From: Herminiimonas sp.
Lineage (GTDB): Bacteria; Pseudomonadota; Gammaproteobacteria; Burkholderiales; Burkholderiaceae_D
Assembly (NCBI GenBank): GCA_028292315.1
Contig: JAQGMO010000333.1
Coordinates: 1-64,000, forward strand
DNA: 64,000 nucleotides
Direction: 5' to 3'
Shown here: positions 37,485 to 45,784 of the stretch, in pieces
Layout of the letters: each line of letters opens with the position of its first letter
Position numbering within the stretch: position 1 is the stretch's first letter
Notes under the pieces: model-generated
What the model saw: only the letters and a program-made list of their open reading frames with translations
What the model was told of the DNA's origin: nothing
Database searches by the model: none
Made by a program: the position numbers and the translations under genes

Positions 37485-37505
37485 ATATGAAAGATTCTTT
37501 CATAT
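37485..37505. promoter_or_regulatory. 21-bp perfect palindrome between lrp and rocD
   Basis: ATATGAAAGA - T - TCTTTCATAT lies 25 bp from the lrp start and 100 bp from rocD. Lrp/AsnC proteins bind AT-rich dyads of this kind. A second small dyad, CCACTGTGG, lies at 37467-37475. Confidence 0.7.
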
Positions 37506-37550
37506 ATTGTCAGTTTGATGCGCAAATATGCAAAAAAGTTTCAGGAGTTT

Positions 37551-37712
37551 ATGGCTATCATTCGCTTACGGGGAATCATTCATGATGTAAGGAAGCGAGG
37601 GCGCCATGGACCGGTCGATCGAGCTGGAACGGCAGTACTGCGCGAGAAACTACGATTCCCTGCCCGTTGTCCTGCAGCGCGGCGAAGGCGTGTGGCTGTG
37701 GGATGTAAATGA
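37551..37712 (+). other. Arginine-rich reading frame overlapping the rocD start
   Basis: A 53-codon frame with a good ribosome site (CAGGAG at 37542-37547, 3 bp before the ATG) enters rocD in another frame. Its sequence begins MAIIRLRGIIHDVRKRGRHG and is unusually Arg-rich. It may be a leader peptide for the arginine genes, or chance. Confidence 0.25.
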
Positions 37713-38832
37713 GAGGCGCTACCTCGACATGATGTCGGCCTACTCGGCCGTCAGTTTTGGCCACAGTCACCCGGTACTGGTCGCCACGCTCATCGCGCAG
37801 GCGCAAAAGCTGGCGGTGACCTCACGCGCTTACCATACCGATCAGCTCGGCCCTTTTCTGCAGTCGTTATGCGAAATGACCGGCATGCCGCGCGCGCTGC
37901 CGATGAATACCGGCGCCGAAGCGGTAGAGACTGCGTTGAAGGCCGCGCGAAAATGGGGGCATAAGGTCAAGGGCATTGCGGACGACAGCGCTGAAATCAT
38001 TGTCTGCCGCGGCAATTTCGCGGGACGGACCACTACCATAGTCGGGTTTTCGTCGGAGCCACAGTACCGCGACGGCTTCGGTCCGTTCGCAGCCGGATTC
38101 GTGTCGGTGCCGTTCGGCGACGCAGCCGCTTTGGAGGCGGCGATCACGCCACGCACCGCCGCATTCCTGGTCGAGCCGATCCAGGGCGAAGCCGGCATCA
38201 TCGTGCCGCCAGCCGGATATCTGGCGGCATGCCGCGCGATTTGCACGCGTCATAAGGTGCTGCTGCTTTGTGACGAGGTGCAGACCGGGCTGGGCCGCAC
38301 CGGCCGGCTGCTCGCTTGCGATCATGACGCGGTCAGGCCGGACGGCCTGGTGCTCGGGAAGGCGCTGGGCGGCGGCTTGTTGCCGGTGTCGGCGTTCCTG
38401 GCAAGCGAAGAGCTGATGGGCGTGTTCGCTCCCGGCGATCATGGCAGCACGTTCGGCGGCAATCCGCTGGCCTGTGCCGTCGGTGCCGCCGCCCTGCGGC
38501 TTATGGTAGACGGGCGGCTAGTGGAGCGCGCCCAGGAAATGGGCGCGCGCCTGATTGAAGGCTTGCGCGCGATCGATCATCGCGCCATACGCGAGGTGCG
38601 CGGCAAGGGTTTGCTGATCGGTCTTGAACTGGACCCAGGCGTGATTTCGGCGCGCGAATTTTGCGAGCGCCTGATGCGCAACGGCATATTGTCGAAAGAT
38701 ACCCATGCCACCGTGGTGCGCTTCGCGCCGCCGCTGATTATTACCGAGTCCGAAGTCGAGGCGGCGCTCGCGGTCATACGCGCCGTATTCGACTCCCTTA
38801 GCGACAATGACCGCGACCGTATCGCTGCATGA
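37606..38832 (+). CDS. rocD: Ornithine-oxo-acid transaminase (RocD)
   Basis: The 408-residue PLP enzyme resembles ornithine delta-aminotransferase (NYDSLPVVLQRGEGVWLWDVNERRYLDMMSAYSAV near the start). The cofactor lysine is in LVLGKALGGG. It converts ornithine and 2-oxoglutarate to glutamate semialdehyde and glutamate. Acetylornithine aminotransferase is a close relative, but the N-terminal block favours RocD. It is followed 23 bp later by an arginine-dihydrolase-like gene and faces the Lrp regulator. GAGGG precedes the ATG at 37606. Confidence 0.9.
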   Translation: MDRSIELERQYCARNYDSLPVVLQRGEGVWLWDVNERRYLDMMSAYSAVSFGHSHPVLVATLIAQAQKLAVTSRAYHTDQLGPFLQSLCEMTGMPRALPMNTGAEAVETALKAARKWGHKVKGIADDSAEIIVCRGNFAGRTTTIVGFSSEPQYRDGFGPFAAGFVSVPFGDAAALEAAITPRTAAFLVEPIQGEAGIIVPPAGYLAACRAICTRHKVLLLCDEVQTGLGRTGRLLACDHDAVRPDGLVLGKALGGGLLPVSAFLASEELMGVFAPGDHGSTFGGNPLACAVGAAALRLMVDGRLVERAQEMGARLIEGLRAIDHRAIREVRGKGLLIGLELDPGVISAREFCERLMRNGILSKDTHATVVRFAPPLIITESEVEAALAVIRAVFDSLSDNDRDRIAA

Positions 38833-38855
38833 ATTACATGGTAAAGGAACCAACA

Positions 38856-39698
38856 ATGACTGAACGTATCCTGATGTGCGCACCCGATCACTTCGAAGTG
38901 GCCTATGTGATCAATCCCTGGATGGAAGGGAATATCGCACACGGCGATAACAAGGCCGCGACACGGCAATGGCAAGCGCTGGCGCGGCTAATCGGCAAGG
39001 TGGCGCAGGTTGAACGGATTACCGCGGCGCCCGGTGTGCCGGATATGGTATTTACGGCGAACGCCGGGCTGGTGCTGGAAAATAAATTCGTGCTGTCGCG
39101 CTTTCGTCATGCAGAACGGCAGGGCGAAGAAGCGCATTTCGCCCACTGGTTCGATGCGCAAGGCTTCGAGGTGCTGACGCTGCCTCGCGATATGCCGTTC
39201 GAGGGTGCCGGCGATGCCCTGTTCGACCGCCGGGAACCGCTGCTCTGGCTCGGATACGGACACCGCTCCGACCAGGCATGCGCGCCGCTGATCGCTAAGT
39301 GGCTCGACATCGAGATTGCGCCGCTGAAGCTGGTCGACGAACGGTTTTATCACCTCGACACATGCTTCTGTCCGCTCGAAGGCGGCTATCTGATGTACCA
39401 CCCCGCCGCATTCGACGCGGTGTCGCAGGCGCGCATCATTGCACGCGTGCCCGCGGAGTACCGGATCCAGGTAAGCGATGCAGATGCCATGAATTTCGCT
39501 TGCAACGCCGTCAATTGCGGCCGCAGCATCTTCCTCAATCGCTCCTCGGATGCTCTGAAGCATGCCTTGCGCTCGCGCGGCTTTGCAGTACATGAAACGC
39601 CGCTAACCGAGTTCATGAAAGCAGGCGGCTCCGCCAAATGCCTGACCATCAAGCTGACGGAAGCGCGCCAGCCGGCGGCGGTGCTGGCTGTTGCCTGA
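38856..39698 (+). CDS. Arginine dihydrolase-like (DDAH/amidinotransferase family)
   Basis: The 280-residue protein belongs to the guanidine-modifying superfamily: EGAGD at 116-120, HLDT at 166-169 and the C-terminal nucleophile GGSAKC (Cys262). Where deiminases and DDAH usually have Asp, it has FTAN (Asn69). From memory, cyanobacterial arginine dihydrolase (ArgZ/AgrE) uses Asn71, His168 and Cys264, each offset by two from here. That enzyme converts arginine to ornithine, CO2 and two ammonia, and ornithine is the substrate of the neighbouring RocD. AAAGGA precedes the ATG at 38856. Dimethylargininase remains the alternative. Confidence 0.75.
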   Translation: MTERILMCAPDHFEVAYVINPWMEGNIAHGDNKAATRQWQALARLIGKVAQVERITAAPGVPDMVFTANAGLVLENKFVLSRFRHAERQGEEAHFAHWFDAQGFEVLTLPRDMPFEGAGDALFDRREPLLWLGYGHRSDQACAPLIAKWLDIEIAPLKLVDERFYHLDTCFCPLEGGYLMYHPAAFDAVSQARIIARVPAEYRIQVSDADAMNFACNAVNCGRSIFLNRSSDALKHALRSRGFAVHETPLTEFMKAGGSAKCLTIKLTEARQPAAVLAVA

Positions 39699-39788
39699 TA
39701 GGTAAGACCATAAGGTAAGCGCATAGGCTGGCATGCGGGAATCGCGGCCGCCGCCGAGTCCCTGGTACCGGAAACACTTGATTTAACG

Positions 39789-39794
39789 TATAAT
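39789..39794 (+). promoter_or_regulatory. -10 box of metH
   Basis: A perfect TATAAT lies 6 bp before the first stem of the leader RNA, so transcription would start at or just before the aptamer. The -35 is not clear. Confidence 0.6.
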
Positions 39795-39800
39795 TTTCAT

Positions 39801-39878
39801 GCGCCGATTTGATTGAATAAGTCAAACCCAGCTTGCGGGCGCCGGGGTAAAGTCCCAATAAATACTGCTAAAGCGGAC
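39801..39878 (+). ncRNA. SAM-II-like riboswitch upstream of metH
   Basis: A 5-bp P1 (GCGCC 39801-39805 with GGCGC 39838-39842) encloses a loop with GATTTG (39806-39811) and GCTTGC (39831-39836). Downstream are ATAAATA and GCTAAA (39867-39872). GCTT (39831-39834) can pair with AAGC (39871-39874), giving an H-type pseudoknot. As I recall, GATTTG, GCTTGC and GCTAAA are the conserved words of the SAM-II class, otherwise best known from Alphaproteobacteria. The gene that follows makes methionine, the precursor of SAM. Confidence 0.6.
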
Positions 39879-39885
39879 GACGAAT

Positions 39886-39922
39886 AACCCGGCCCGTTTT
39901 ACAGCGACTGGCCGGGTTTTTT
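39886..39922 (+). terminator. Intrinsic terminator (attenuator) before metH
   Basis: AACCCGGCC (39886-39894) and GGCCGGGTT (39910-39918) form a perfect 9-bp stem followed by six T (39917-39922), ending 25 bp before the metH ATG. CGGGC (39836-39840) and CGGG (39843-39846) of the aptamer can pair instead with GCCCG (39892-39896) and CCCG (39888-39891), which would be the antiterminator. Confidence 0.8.
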
Positions 39923-39947
39923 ATTTATTGACCGAAAGAGCAACAAC

Positions 39948-42900
39948 ATGAATCGCGATCCCATTAATTCCACCGAGAACCTGCTGCGTGATCTCTTGTC
40001 CCGCCGCATCCTGATACTCGATGGCGCGATGGGCACGATGATCCAGCAATACCACTTGAGCGAAGAAGATTATCGCGGTACGCGTTTCATCGATTTCACG
40101 GTGCCGGGCAAGGAACTGTTCGTCAAGGGCAATAACGAATTGCTCACCTTGACCCAGCCGCACATCATCAGCGAGATTCATGAAAAATATCTCGCGGCTG
40201 GCGCCGACCTGATCGAGACCAATACGTTCGGCGCCACTACGGTCGCGCAGGATGACTATCACATGGGGCATCTGGCTTACGAGATGAACCTGGCCGCCGC
40301 GCGGCTGGCGCGCGCCGCCTGCGACAAATATGCCACGCCGGACAAGCCGCGCTTTGTTGCCGGCGCGCTCGGCCCGACGCCGAAAACCGCTTCGATTTCG
40401 CCGGACGTCAATGATCCGGCCGCGCGCAATGTTACTTTCGACCAGCTGGTTTCCGCCTATCTTGAGCAAACGCGCGCACTGGTCGAAGGCGGCTCCGATG
40501 TGCTGCTGGTGGAAACCATCTTCGACACCCTGAATTGCAAGGCGGCGCTGTTTGCCATCGATACCTTTTTCGAACAGTCGGGCCAGCGTTTGCCGATCAT
40601 GATTTCCGGCACGGTCACCGATGCATCAGGCCGAATCCTGTCCGGGCAAACCGTGCCGGCATTCTGGAATTCGGTGCGCCATGCAAAGCCTCTCACGGTC
40701 GGCCTCAATTGTGCGCTGGGCGCCGCGCTGATGCGTCCGTACGCCGAAGAGCTGTCTAAAATTGCCGACACATTCGTCTGTATCTATCCCAACGCCGGCT
40801 TGCCGAATCCGATGTCGGACACCGGCTTCGATGAAACACCCGATGTCACTTCTTCACTGTTGGAAGATTTTGCGGAAAGCGGCTTTGTCAATATCGCGGG
40901 CGGTTGCTGCGGCACCACGCCCGAGCATATCAAGGCGATCGCGGAAGTGGTTGCGACAATTGCGCCGCGCAAGGTTCCAGAAAGTACGCACACAATGCGC
41001 CTGTCCGGGCTGGAGCCATTCACAATCGATGATGATTCCCTGTTCGTCAATGTCGGCGAGCGCACCAATGTCACCGGTTCAAAGGCATTTGCACGCCTGA
41101 TCCTCAACGAGCAATATGACGAGGCATTGGCAGTGGCGCGCCAGCAAGTCGAGAACGGTGCGCAAATCATCGATATCAACATGGATGAAGCGATGCTCGA
41201 TTCAGTCGCGGCGATGACCCGATTCCTGAACCTGATCGCATCCGAACCGGATATCTCGCGCGTGCCGATCATGATCGATTCTTCCAAGTGGTCGGTGATC
41301 GAGGCTGGCTTGAAATGCGTGCAGGGCAAGTCCGTCGTCAATTCGATTTCGATGAAAGAAGGCGAACAGGAGTTCCTGCGCCAGGCCAGCCTGTGCCGCC
41401 GTTACGGCGCGGCCGTGATCGTGATGGCTTTCGATGAAAAGGGACAGGCCGACACCTTTGAACGCAAGATCGAGATTTGCCGGCGCGCTTATGATCTGCT
41501 CACCGGCAAGGTGGGATTTCCGCCGGAAGACATTATTTTCGATCCCAACATTTTTGCGATCGCAACCGGCATTGAGGAACACAATAATTACGCCGTCGAT
41601 TTCATCAATGCGACGCGCTGGATTCATGAGAACCTGCCGCATGCCAAGATCAGTGGCGGCGTATCGAACGTCAGCTTCAGTTTCCGCGGCAACGACCCGG
41701 CGCGCGAAGCGATTCATACGGTATTCCTTTACCACGCGATCAAGGCTGGAATGACGATGGGAATCGTGAACGCCGGCATGGTCGGTGTCTATGACGATCT
41801 CGACCCGGTGTTGCGCGAGCGCGTGGAGGATGTGGTACTGAACCGCCGCGATGATGCGACCGAGCGCATGATTGAAATCGCCGGCACGCTGAAGGCCGGC
41901 GGCAAGAAGGAAGAACAGAGTCTCGAGTGGCGCAACGGTACCGTGCAGAAGCGGCTGGCGCACGCGCTGGTGCATGGCATCACCCAGTGGATCGTCGAGG
42001 ATACCGAAGAGGCGCGCCAGGAGTTGCTGGAAAACGGCGGGCGGCCGATTCATGTCATCGAGGGACCGCTGATGGACGGCATGAACATCGTCGGCGATCT
42101 GTTCGGCCAGGGAAAAATGTTTTTGCCGCAGGTCGTCAAGTCGGCGCGCGTGATGAAGCAGGCAGTGGCGCACCTGATTCCCTATATCGAAGAAGAGAAG
42201 CTGCTGGAAGAAAAAAGGACGGGTGTCGCGGCCAAGCCGAAGGGCAAGATCGTCATCGCAACCGTCAAGGGCGACGTCCATGACATTGGCAAGAATATCG
42301 TCTCGGTCGTCCTGCAATGTAATAACTTTGAAGTCGTCAACATGGGCGTGATGGTGCCATGCTCGGAAATCCTGGCCAGGGCCAAGGCCGAGAATGCCGA
42401 TATCATCGGCCTGTCGGGCCTGATCACGCCGTCGCTGGAAGAAATGGCTTATGTCGCGAAGGAGATGCAGCGCGATCCGCATTTCCGCACGCTGAAAATT
42501 CCGTTGCTGATCGGCGGCGCAACGACTAGCCGCGCACATACCGCGGTCAAGATCGCGCACAATTATGAAGGGCCCGTGGTCTATGTGCCCGATGCGTCGC
42601 GTTCGGTATCGGTGGCGCAGTCGCTGCTGACGCCGGAGCAGCGCGATCAGTATATCGCGGAGATCGCGCAAGACTATGCGCGGATTCGTGAGCAGCATGC
42701 GAATAAAAAGGCAGTGCCGTTGCTATCGATCGCCGATGCGCGCAAGAATAAGGCGCGGCTGGCATTCGATGGAAAATTTGCGCCGGTAAAGCCGAAATTC
42801 ATCGGCCGCCGCGTGTTCAGGAACGTGGACCTGGCAACGCTTGCGCAATACATCGACTGGGGGCCGTTTTTCCAGACCTGGGATCTGGCCGGGCCATTCC

Positions 42901-43706
42901 CCGCCATTCTGAAAGATGAGGTGGTCGGCGAGTCGGCCAGCAAGGTATTTGAAGAAGGACAGGCATTGCTGAAAAAAGTGATCGATGGACGCTGGCTCAC
43001 CGCCAATGGCGTGATCGCGCTGTTGCCCGCCAATAGCGTCAATGACGATGACATTGAAATCTATACCGATGAAACCCGCGCCCAGGTTGCCTTCACCTAT
43101 TATGGCTTGCGCCAGCAGACGGTCAAGCCGGTGATTGACGGCGTGGCCCGACCGAACCAATGTCTGGCCGATTTCATTGCGCCGAAAGAATCGGGCGTGG
43201 CCGATTACATCGGCATGTTTGCCGTGACGGCCGGCATCGGCATCGAGAAATACGAAAAGCGTTTCGAAGATGCGCATGACGATTATTCGTCGATCATGCT
43301 GAAGTCGCTGGCCGACCGGCTGGCGGAAGCATTCGCCGAGCATTTGCATGAGCGCGTGCGCAAGGATCTCTGGGGTTATGCGCAGGATGAAGCCCTGGGC
43401 AATGAAGCCCTGATCAAGGAAGCGTATTCCGGCATCCGTCCGGCGCCCGGTTATCCGGCCTGCCCCGAGCATACCGTCAAAGCCGATATGTTCAGGCTAT
43501 TGCAATGTGAAGAGATTGGCATGCAGCTGACCGATTCATTCGCGATGTTTCCGGGCGCCTCGGTGTCGGGATTCTATCTTGCGCATCCGGAGTCGAAGTA
43601 CTTCAGTGTCGGCAAGATCGGCGCCGACCAGGTGAACGATATGGTGGCGCGGCGCGGGGTTTCGAAGGAAGATGCCGAGCGCTGGCTGGCTCCTAATTTG
43701 TCGTGA
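39948..43706 (+). CDS. metH: Cobalamin-dependent methionine synthase
   Basis: The 1252-residue enzyme is full length (E. coli 1227). It has the homocysteine domain ([15 protein letters not shown] near 21; zinc site with [10 protein letters not shown]), the methyltetrahydrofolate domain ([14 protein letters not shown]) and the cobalamin domain with [10 protein letters not shown] (His778 as the lower ligand). The C-terminal SAM-dependent reactivation domain follows. It methylates homocysteine to methionine. The leader carries a SAM-II-like riboswitch and terminator, so SAM probably switches it off. The reactivation domain requires SAM and a flavodoxin-type donor, not seen here. Confidence 0.98.
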   Translation: MNRDPINSTENLLRDLLSRRILILDGAMGTMIQQYHLSEEDYRGTRFIDFTVPGKELFVKGNNELLTLTQPHIISEIHEKYLAAGADLIETNTFGATTVAQDDYHMGHLAYEMNLAAARLARAACDKYATPDKPRFVAGALGPTPKTASISPDVNDPAARNVTFDQLVSAYLEQTRALVEGGSDVLLVETIFDTLNCKAALFAIDTFFEQSGQRLPIMISGTVTDASGRILSGQTVPAFWNSVRHAKPLTVGLNCALGAALMRPYAEELSKIADTFVCIYPNAGLPNPMSDTGFDETPDVTSSLLEDFAESGFVNIAGGCCGTTPEHIKAIAEVVATIAPRKVPESTHTMRLSGLEPFTIDDDSLFVNVGERTNVTGSKAFARLILNEQYDEALAVARQQVENGAQIIDINMDEAMLDSVAAMTRFLNLIASEPDISRVPIMIDSSKWSVIEAGLKCVQGKSVVNSISMKEGEQEFLRQASLCRRYGAAVIVMAFDEKGQADTFERKIEICRRAYDLLTGKVGFPPEDIIFDPNIFAIATGIEEHNNYAVDFINATRWIHENLPHAKISGGVSNVSFSFRGNDPAREAIHTVFLYHAIKAGMTMGIVNAGMVGVYDDLDPVLRERVEDVVLNRRDDATERMIEIAGTLKAGGKKEEQSLEWRNGTVQKRLAHALVHGITQWIVEDTEEARQELLENGGRPIHVIEGPLMDGMNIVGDLFGQGKMFLPQVVKSARVMKQAVAHLIPYIEEEKLLEEKRTGVAAKPKGKIVIATVKGDVHDIGKNIVSVVLQCNNFEVVNMGVMVPCSEILARAKAENADIIGLSGLITPSLEEMAYVAKEMQRDPHFRTLKIPLLIGGATTSRAHTAVKIAHNYEGPVVYVPDASRSVSVAQSLLTPEQRDQYIAEIAQDYARIREQHANKKAVPLLSIADARKNKARLAFDGKFAPVKPKFIGRRVFRNVDLATLAQYIDWGPFFQTWDLAGPFPAILKDEVVGESASKVFEEGQALLKKVIDGRWLTANGVIALLPANSVNDDDIEIYTDETRAQVAFTYYGLRQQTVKPVIDGVARPNQCLADFIAPKESGVADYIGMFAVTAGIGIEKYEKRFEDAHDDYSSIMLKSLADRLAEAFAEHLHERVRKDLWGYAQDEALGNEALIKEAYSGIRPAPGYPACPEHTVKADMFRLLQCEEIGMQLTDSFAMFPGASVSGFYLAHPESKYFSVGKIGADQVNDMVARRGVSKEDAERWLAPNLS

Positions 43707-43755
43707 TGCCCTTTTAAGGAAATCAGGTAAATTCAAATAATTGAATCCAATCCGG

Positions 43756-43832
43756 AAAAGCCGCCGTATATCCATTACGCACCGAAGATCAGCACTCGAA
43801 ACGAAACAATGCTGATCCCGGGCCGGCTTTTT
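43756..43832 (+). terminator. Two-part terminator after metH
   Basis: AAAAGCCG (43756) pairs with CGGCTTTT (43824) followed by T, enclosing an inner perfect stem GATCAGCA/TGCTGATC (43787-43794 with 43810-43817). It ends 25 bp before the DUF4148 ATG. It may be either the metH terminator or part of the DUF4148 leader. Confidence 0.6.
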
Positions 43833-43857
43833 CAACCACCTTTTCCGGAGATTCAAA

Positions 43858-44160
43858 ATGAATGCCAAACACTTAATCGCTACGATTGCCCTGACTGTTG
43901 CCGCTGGCTCTGTGTTCGCACAAAGCAAGGAATCCATCCCAGCCGATGCGAATTTTGTTTCGACAAAATCGCGTGCTGAAGTCATCGCTGAACTGAAAGA
44001 CGCCTATAACTGGGGCATGCTTGGCACGCGGGATGGCGCGGACTGGAAAATCACCACCGGTAAAAGCATGATGACAAACACCGAAGCGGTCAGCAAACCG
44101 ATGCCGATGACAATGCCGAAAACCTCGGGCATGCGCTCGGATATTTATTTCGGTGCCTGA
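43858..44160 (+). CDS. DUF4148 family periplasmic protein, copy 1
   Basis: The 100-residue protein has a signal peptide (MNAKHLIATIALTVAAGSVFA) and the DUF4148 core ADANFVSTKSRAEVIAELKDAY (~29-50), ending in SDIYFGA. It is a small Burkholderiales family of unknown function. A paralogue at 52313 shares the N-terminus and core. CGGAG precedes the ATG. The two copies bracket the polyketide region. Confidence 0.85.
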   Translation: MNAKHLIATIALTVAAGSVFAQSKESIPADANFVSTKSRAEVIAELKDAYNWGMLGTRDGADWKITTGKSMMTNTEAVSKPMPMTMPKTSGMRSDIYFGA

Positions 44161-44179
44161 TTTAAAGCATTAAAATAGG

Positions 44180-44206
44180 GCCGGCCAGTGGTTACTGGTC
44201 GGCTTT
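44180..44206 (+). terminator. Terminator after DUF4148 copy 1
   Basis: GCCGGCCAGT and ACTGGTCGGC form a stem with one G-T pair around a 4-nt loop, followed by TTT, 19 bp after the stop. Confidence 0.75.
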
Positions 44207-44239
44207 CTAATTGGAAAGTCTTGTAGGTTGAGCCTGTTA

Positions 44240-44291
44240 ATCTGCCTGCTTGATCTGCCTGCTTGATCTGCCTTCTTGATTGATCTTATTG
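44240..44291. repeat. 13-bp tandem repeat
   Basis: ATCTGCCTGCTTG occurs at 44240 and 44253, as ATCTGCCTTCTTG at 44266 and in degenerate form at 44279. It lies upstream of the phospholipase-D-like gene. Confidence 0.85.
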
Positions 44292-44417
44292 ATCTACATT
44301 AAGTAAAGCGCTGGCAACATGCTTTCACTTCGTTAAGTATTTTCTATTCTGTTATTCTACAGACACTTATTACAACAATTTCGTGCCAGAAAGCTCTGTG
44401 CTCTGACCCAATACTCA

Positions 44418-45713
44418 ATGATTTGGCAAACCGGCTGGACCAAACGCAAGCTGTTCGTCGTAGCGGCGTGCATGATTGTTACCCTGATTGGTACCTTGAT
44501 CGTAACGAACTTCGCATCAAGCGAAAATTCAATACGACAGGAGATCCCGCGCCTTTATTCGATTGCCGATCCGCAATTTGAACGATCGCTGGGCGTAATC
44601 CTGGGGCCGCAAATTGTGGACGGCAACAAGTTCGATGCGCTATTAAATGGGGATCAGATATTTCCGGCAATGCTGGAGGCGATACGCGGTGCCAAAAAGA
44701 CCATCACTTTCGAAACCTATATTTACTGGTCGGAGGAAATTGGAAAAGAGTTTGCGCAAGCCTTGTCCGAACGTGCGCGCGACGGGGTAAAGGTGCACGT
44801 GCTGCTAGACTGGGTCGGCAGTAACAAAATGGAGGGCGCCAGTCTTGAGGAAATGAAGCAGGCTGGCGTGGAAGTCAGGCATTACCATCCGCTACGCTGG
44901 TATAACCTGGGTCGCATGAACAACCGGACTCACCGTAAATTGCTGGTCACCGATGGCCGCATCGGGTTTACCGGCGGGGTCGGGATTGCCGGTCAATGGA
45001 CCGGCAACGCGCAGGACCCGGCGCATTGGCGCGATTCCCATTTCCGGGTCCAGGGACCAGTCGTGGCGCAAATGCAGGCGGTATTTCTTGAAAACTGGAT
45101 TAAAACCACCGGCCAGGTACTGCATGGAGCGGACTATTTTCCGGCGCTCCAGCCGGTCGGGTCAGGCAAGGCGCACGTATTCAGCAGTTCCCCGTCCGGC
45201 GGCAGTGAAAAGATGCACCTGATGTATCTGCTGGCAATCACCGCTGCACAACATACCATCCATTTGTCCAATTCTTATTTTGTACCTGATGAAATGACCC
45301 GCCAGGCCCTGACTGATGCACTCAAGCGCGGCGTCAAGGTACAAATAATCACGCCCGGTGAACATATCGATACTGATACGGTGCGTAACTCATCGCGCGG
45401 ATTATGGGGCGAGCTGCTCGAGGCCGGTGCGGAAATATATGAATATCAACCTACCATGTATCATTGTAAGGTCATGATCGTCGATGGCAAGATGGTGTCG
45501 GTAGGCTCGACGAATTTCGACGATCGGTCATTCAAGATGAATGATGAAGCAAACCTGAATATTTATGATGCCGATTTTGCTGAACAGCAAATTAGCGTGT
45601 TTCAACAGGATTTGAAAAAGTCGCGCCGCATTACTTATGCCCAATGGCAAAACCGGCCCTTGTCTGAAAAGGCGATCGAACACGCCGCCGCGATGCTGGG
45701 GCCTTTGTTATAG
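44418..45713 (+). CDS. cls: Phospholipase D family / cardiolipin synthase-like protein
   Basis: The 431-residue protein has one N-terminal membrane segment (~12-32) and two HKD motifs, HRKLLVTDG (~175) and HCKVMIVDG (~352), with the following GSTNFDDRS. This is the layout of cardiolipin synthases of the ClsB/ClsC kind. It probably joins or transfers phosphatidyl groups at the inner membrane. It ends 71 bp before the type III polyketide synthase gene, with a hairpin in between, so the two may be partly cotranscribed. No strong ribosome site precedes 44418. Confidence 0.88.
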   Translation: MIWQTGWTKRKLFVVAACMIVTLIGTLIVTNFASSENSIRQEIPRLYSIADPQFERSLGVILGPQIVDGNKFDALLNGDQIFPAMLEAIRGAKKTITFETYIYWSEEIGKEFAQALSERARDGVKVHVLLDWVGSNKMEGASLEEMKQAGVEVRHYHPLRWYNLGRMNNRTHRKLLVTDGRIGFTGGVGIAGQWTGNAQDPAHWRDSHFRVQGPVVAQMQAVFLENWIKTTGQVLHGADYFPALQPVGSGKAHVFSSSPSGGSEKMHLMYLLAITAAQHTIHLSNSYFVPDEMTRQALTDALKRGVKVQIITPGEHIDTDTVRNSSRGLWGELLEAGAEIYEYQPTMYHCKVMIVDGKMVSVGSTNFDDRSFKMNDEANLNIYDADFAEQQISVFQQDLKKSRRITYAQWQNRPLSEKAIEHAAAMLGPLL

Positions 45714-45722
45714 CTAGTCGCG

Positions 45723-45751
45723 GGTTCAAAAATCACGGTTTTTTTTGAACC
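45723..45751 (+). terminator. Hairpin after cls
   Basis: GGTTCAAAAA and TTTTTGAACC form a perfect 10-bp stem with a T-rich loop and 3' arm. It starts 9 bp past the stop and probably acts as a partial terminator before the polyketide genes. Confidence 0.6.
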
Positions 45752-45755
45752 TGTG

Positions 45756-45773
45756 CCTGGACCATCCAGGAGG
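45756..45773 (+). promoter_or_regulatory. Hairpin overlapping the polyketide synthase ribosome site
   Basis: CCTGG (45756-45760) pairs with CCAGG (45766-45770) over ACCAT. The AGGAGG ribosome site (45768-45773) lies partly in the 3' arm, so folding would hide it. Confidence 0.5.
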
Positions 45774-45784
45774 CTGCAAAACCC

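Noticed and set aside
37606-38832. Acetylornithine aminotransferase (ArgD) for the transaminase
   Set aside because: The N-terminal NYDSLPVVL block and the arginine-degradation neighbours favour ornithine transaminase.
39801-39922. Cobalamin or SAH riboswitch before metH
   Set aside because: The B12-box and the SAH-riboswitch core were not found; the conserved words fit SAM-II better.
41202-42698. 498-codon minus-strand frame inside metH
   Set aside because: Antisense to the conserved folate and cobalamin domains of metH; no ribosome site or motif.
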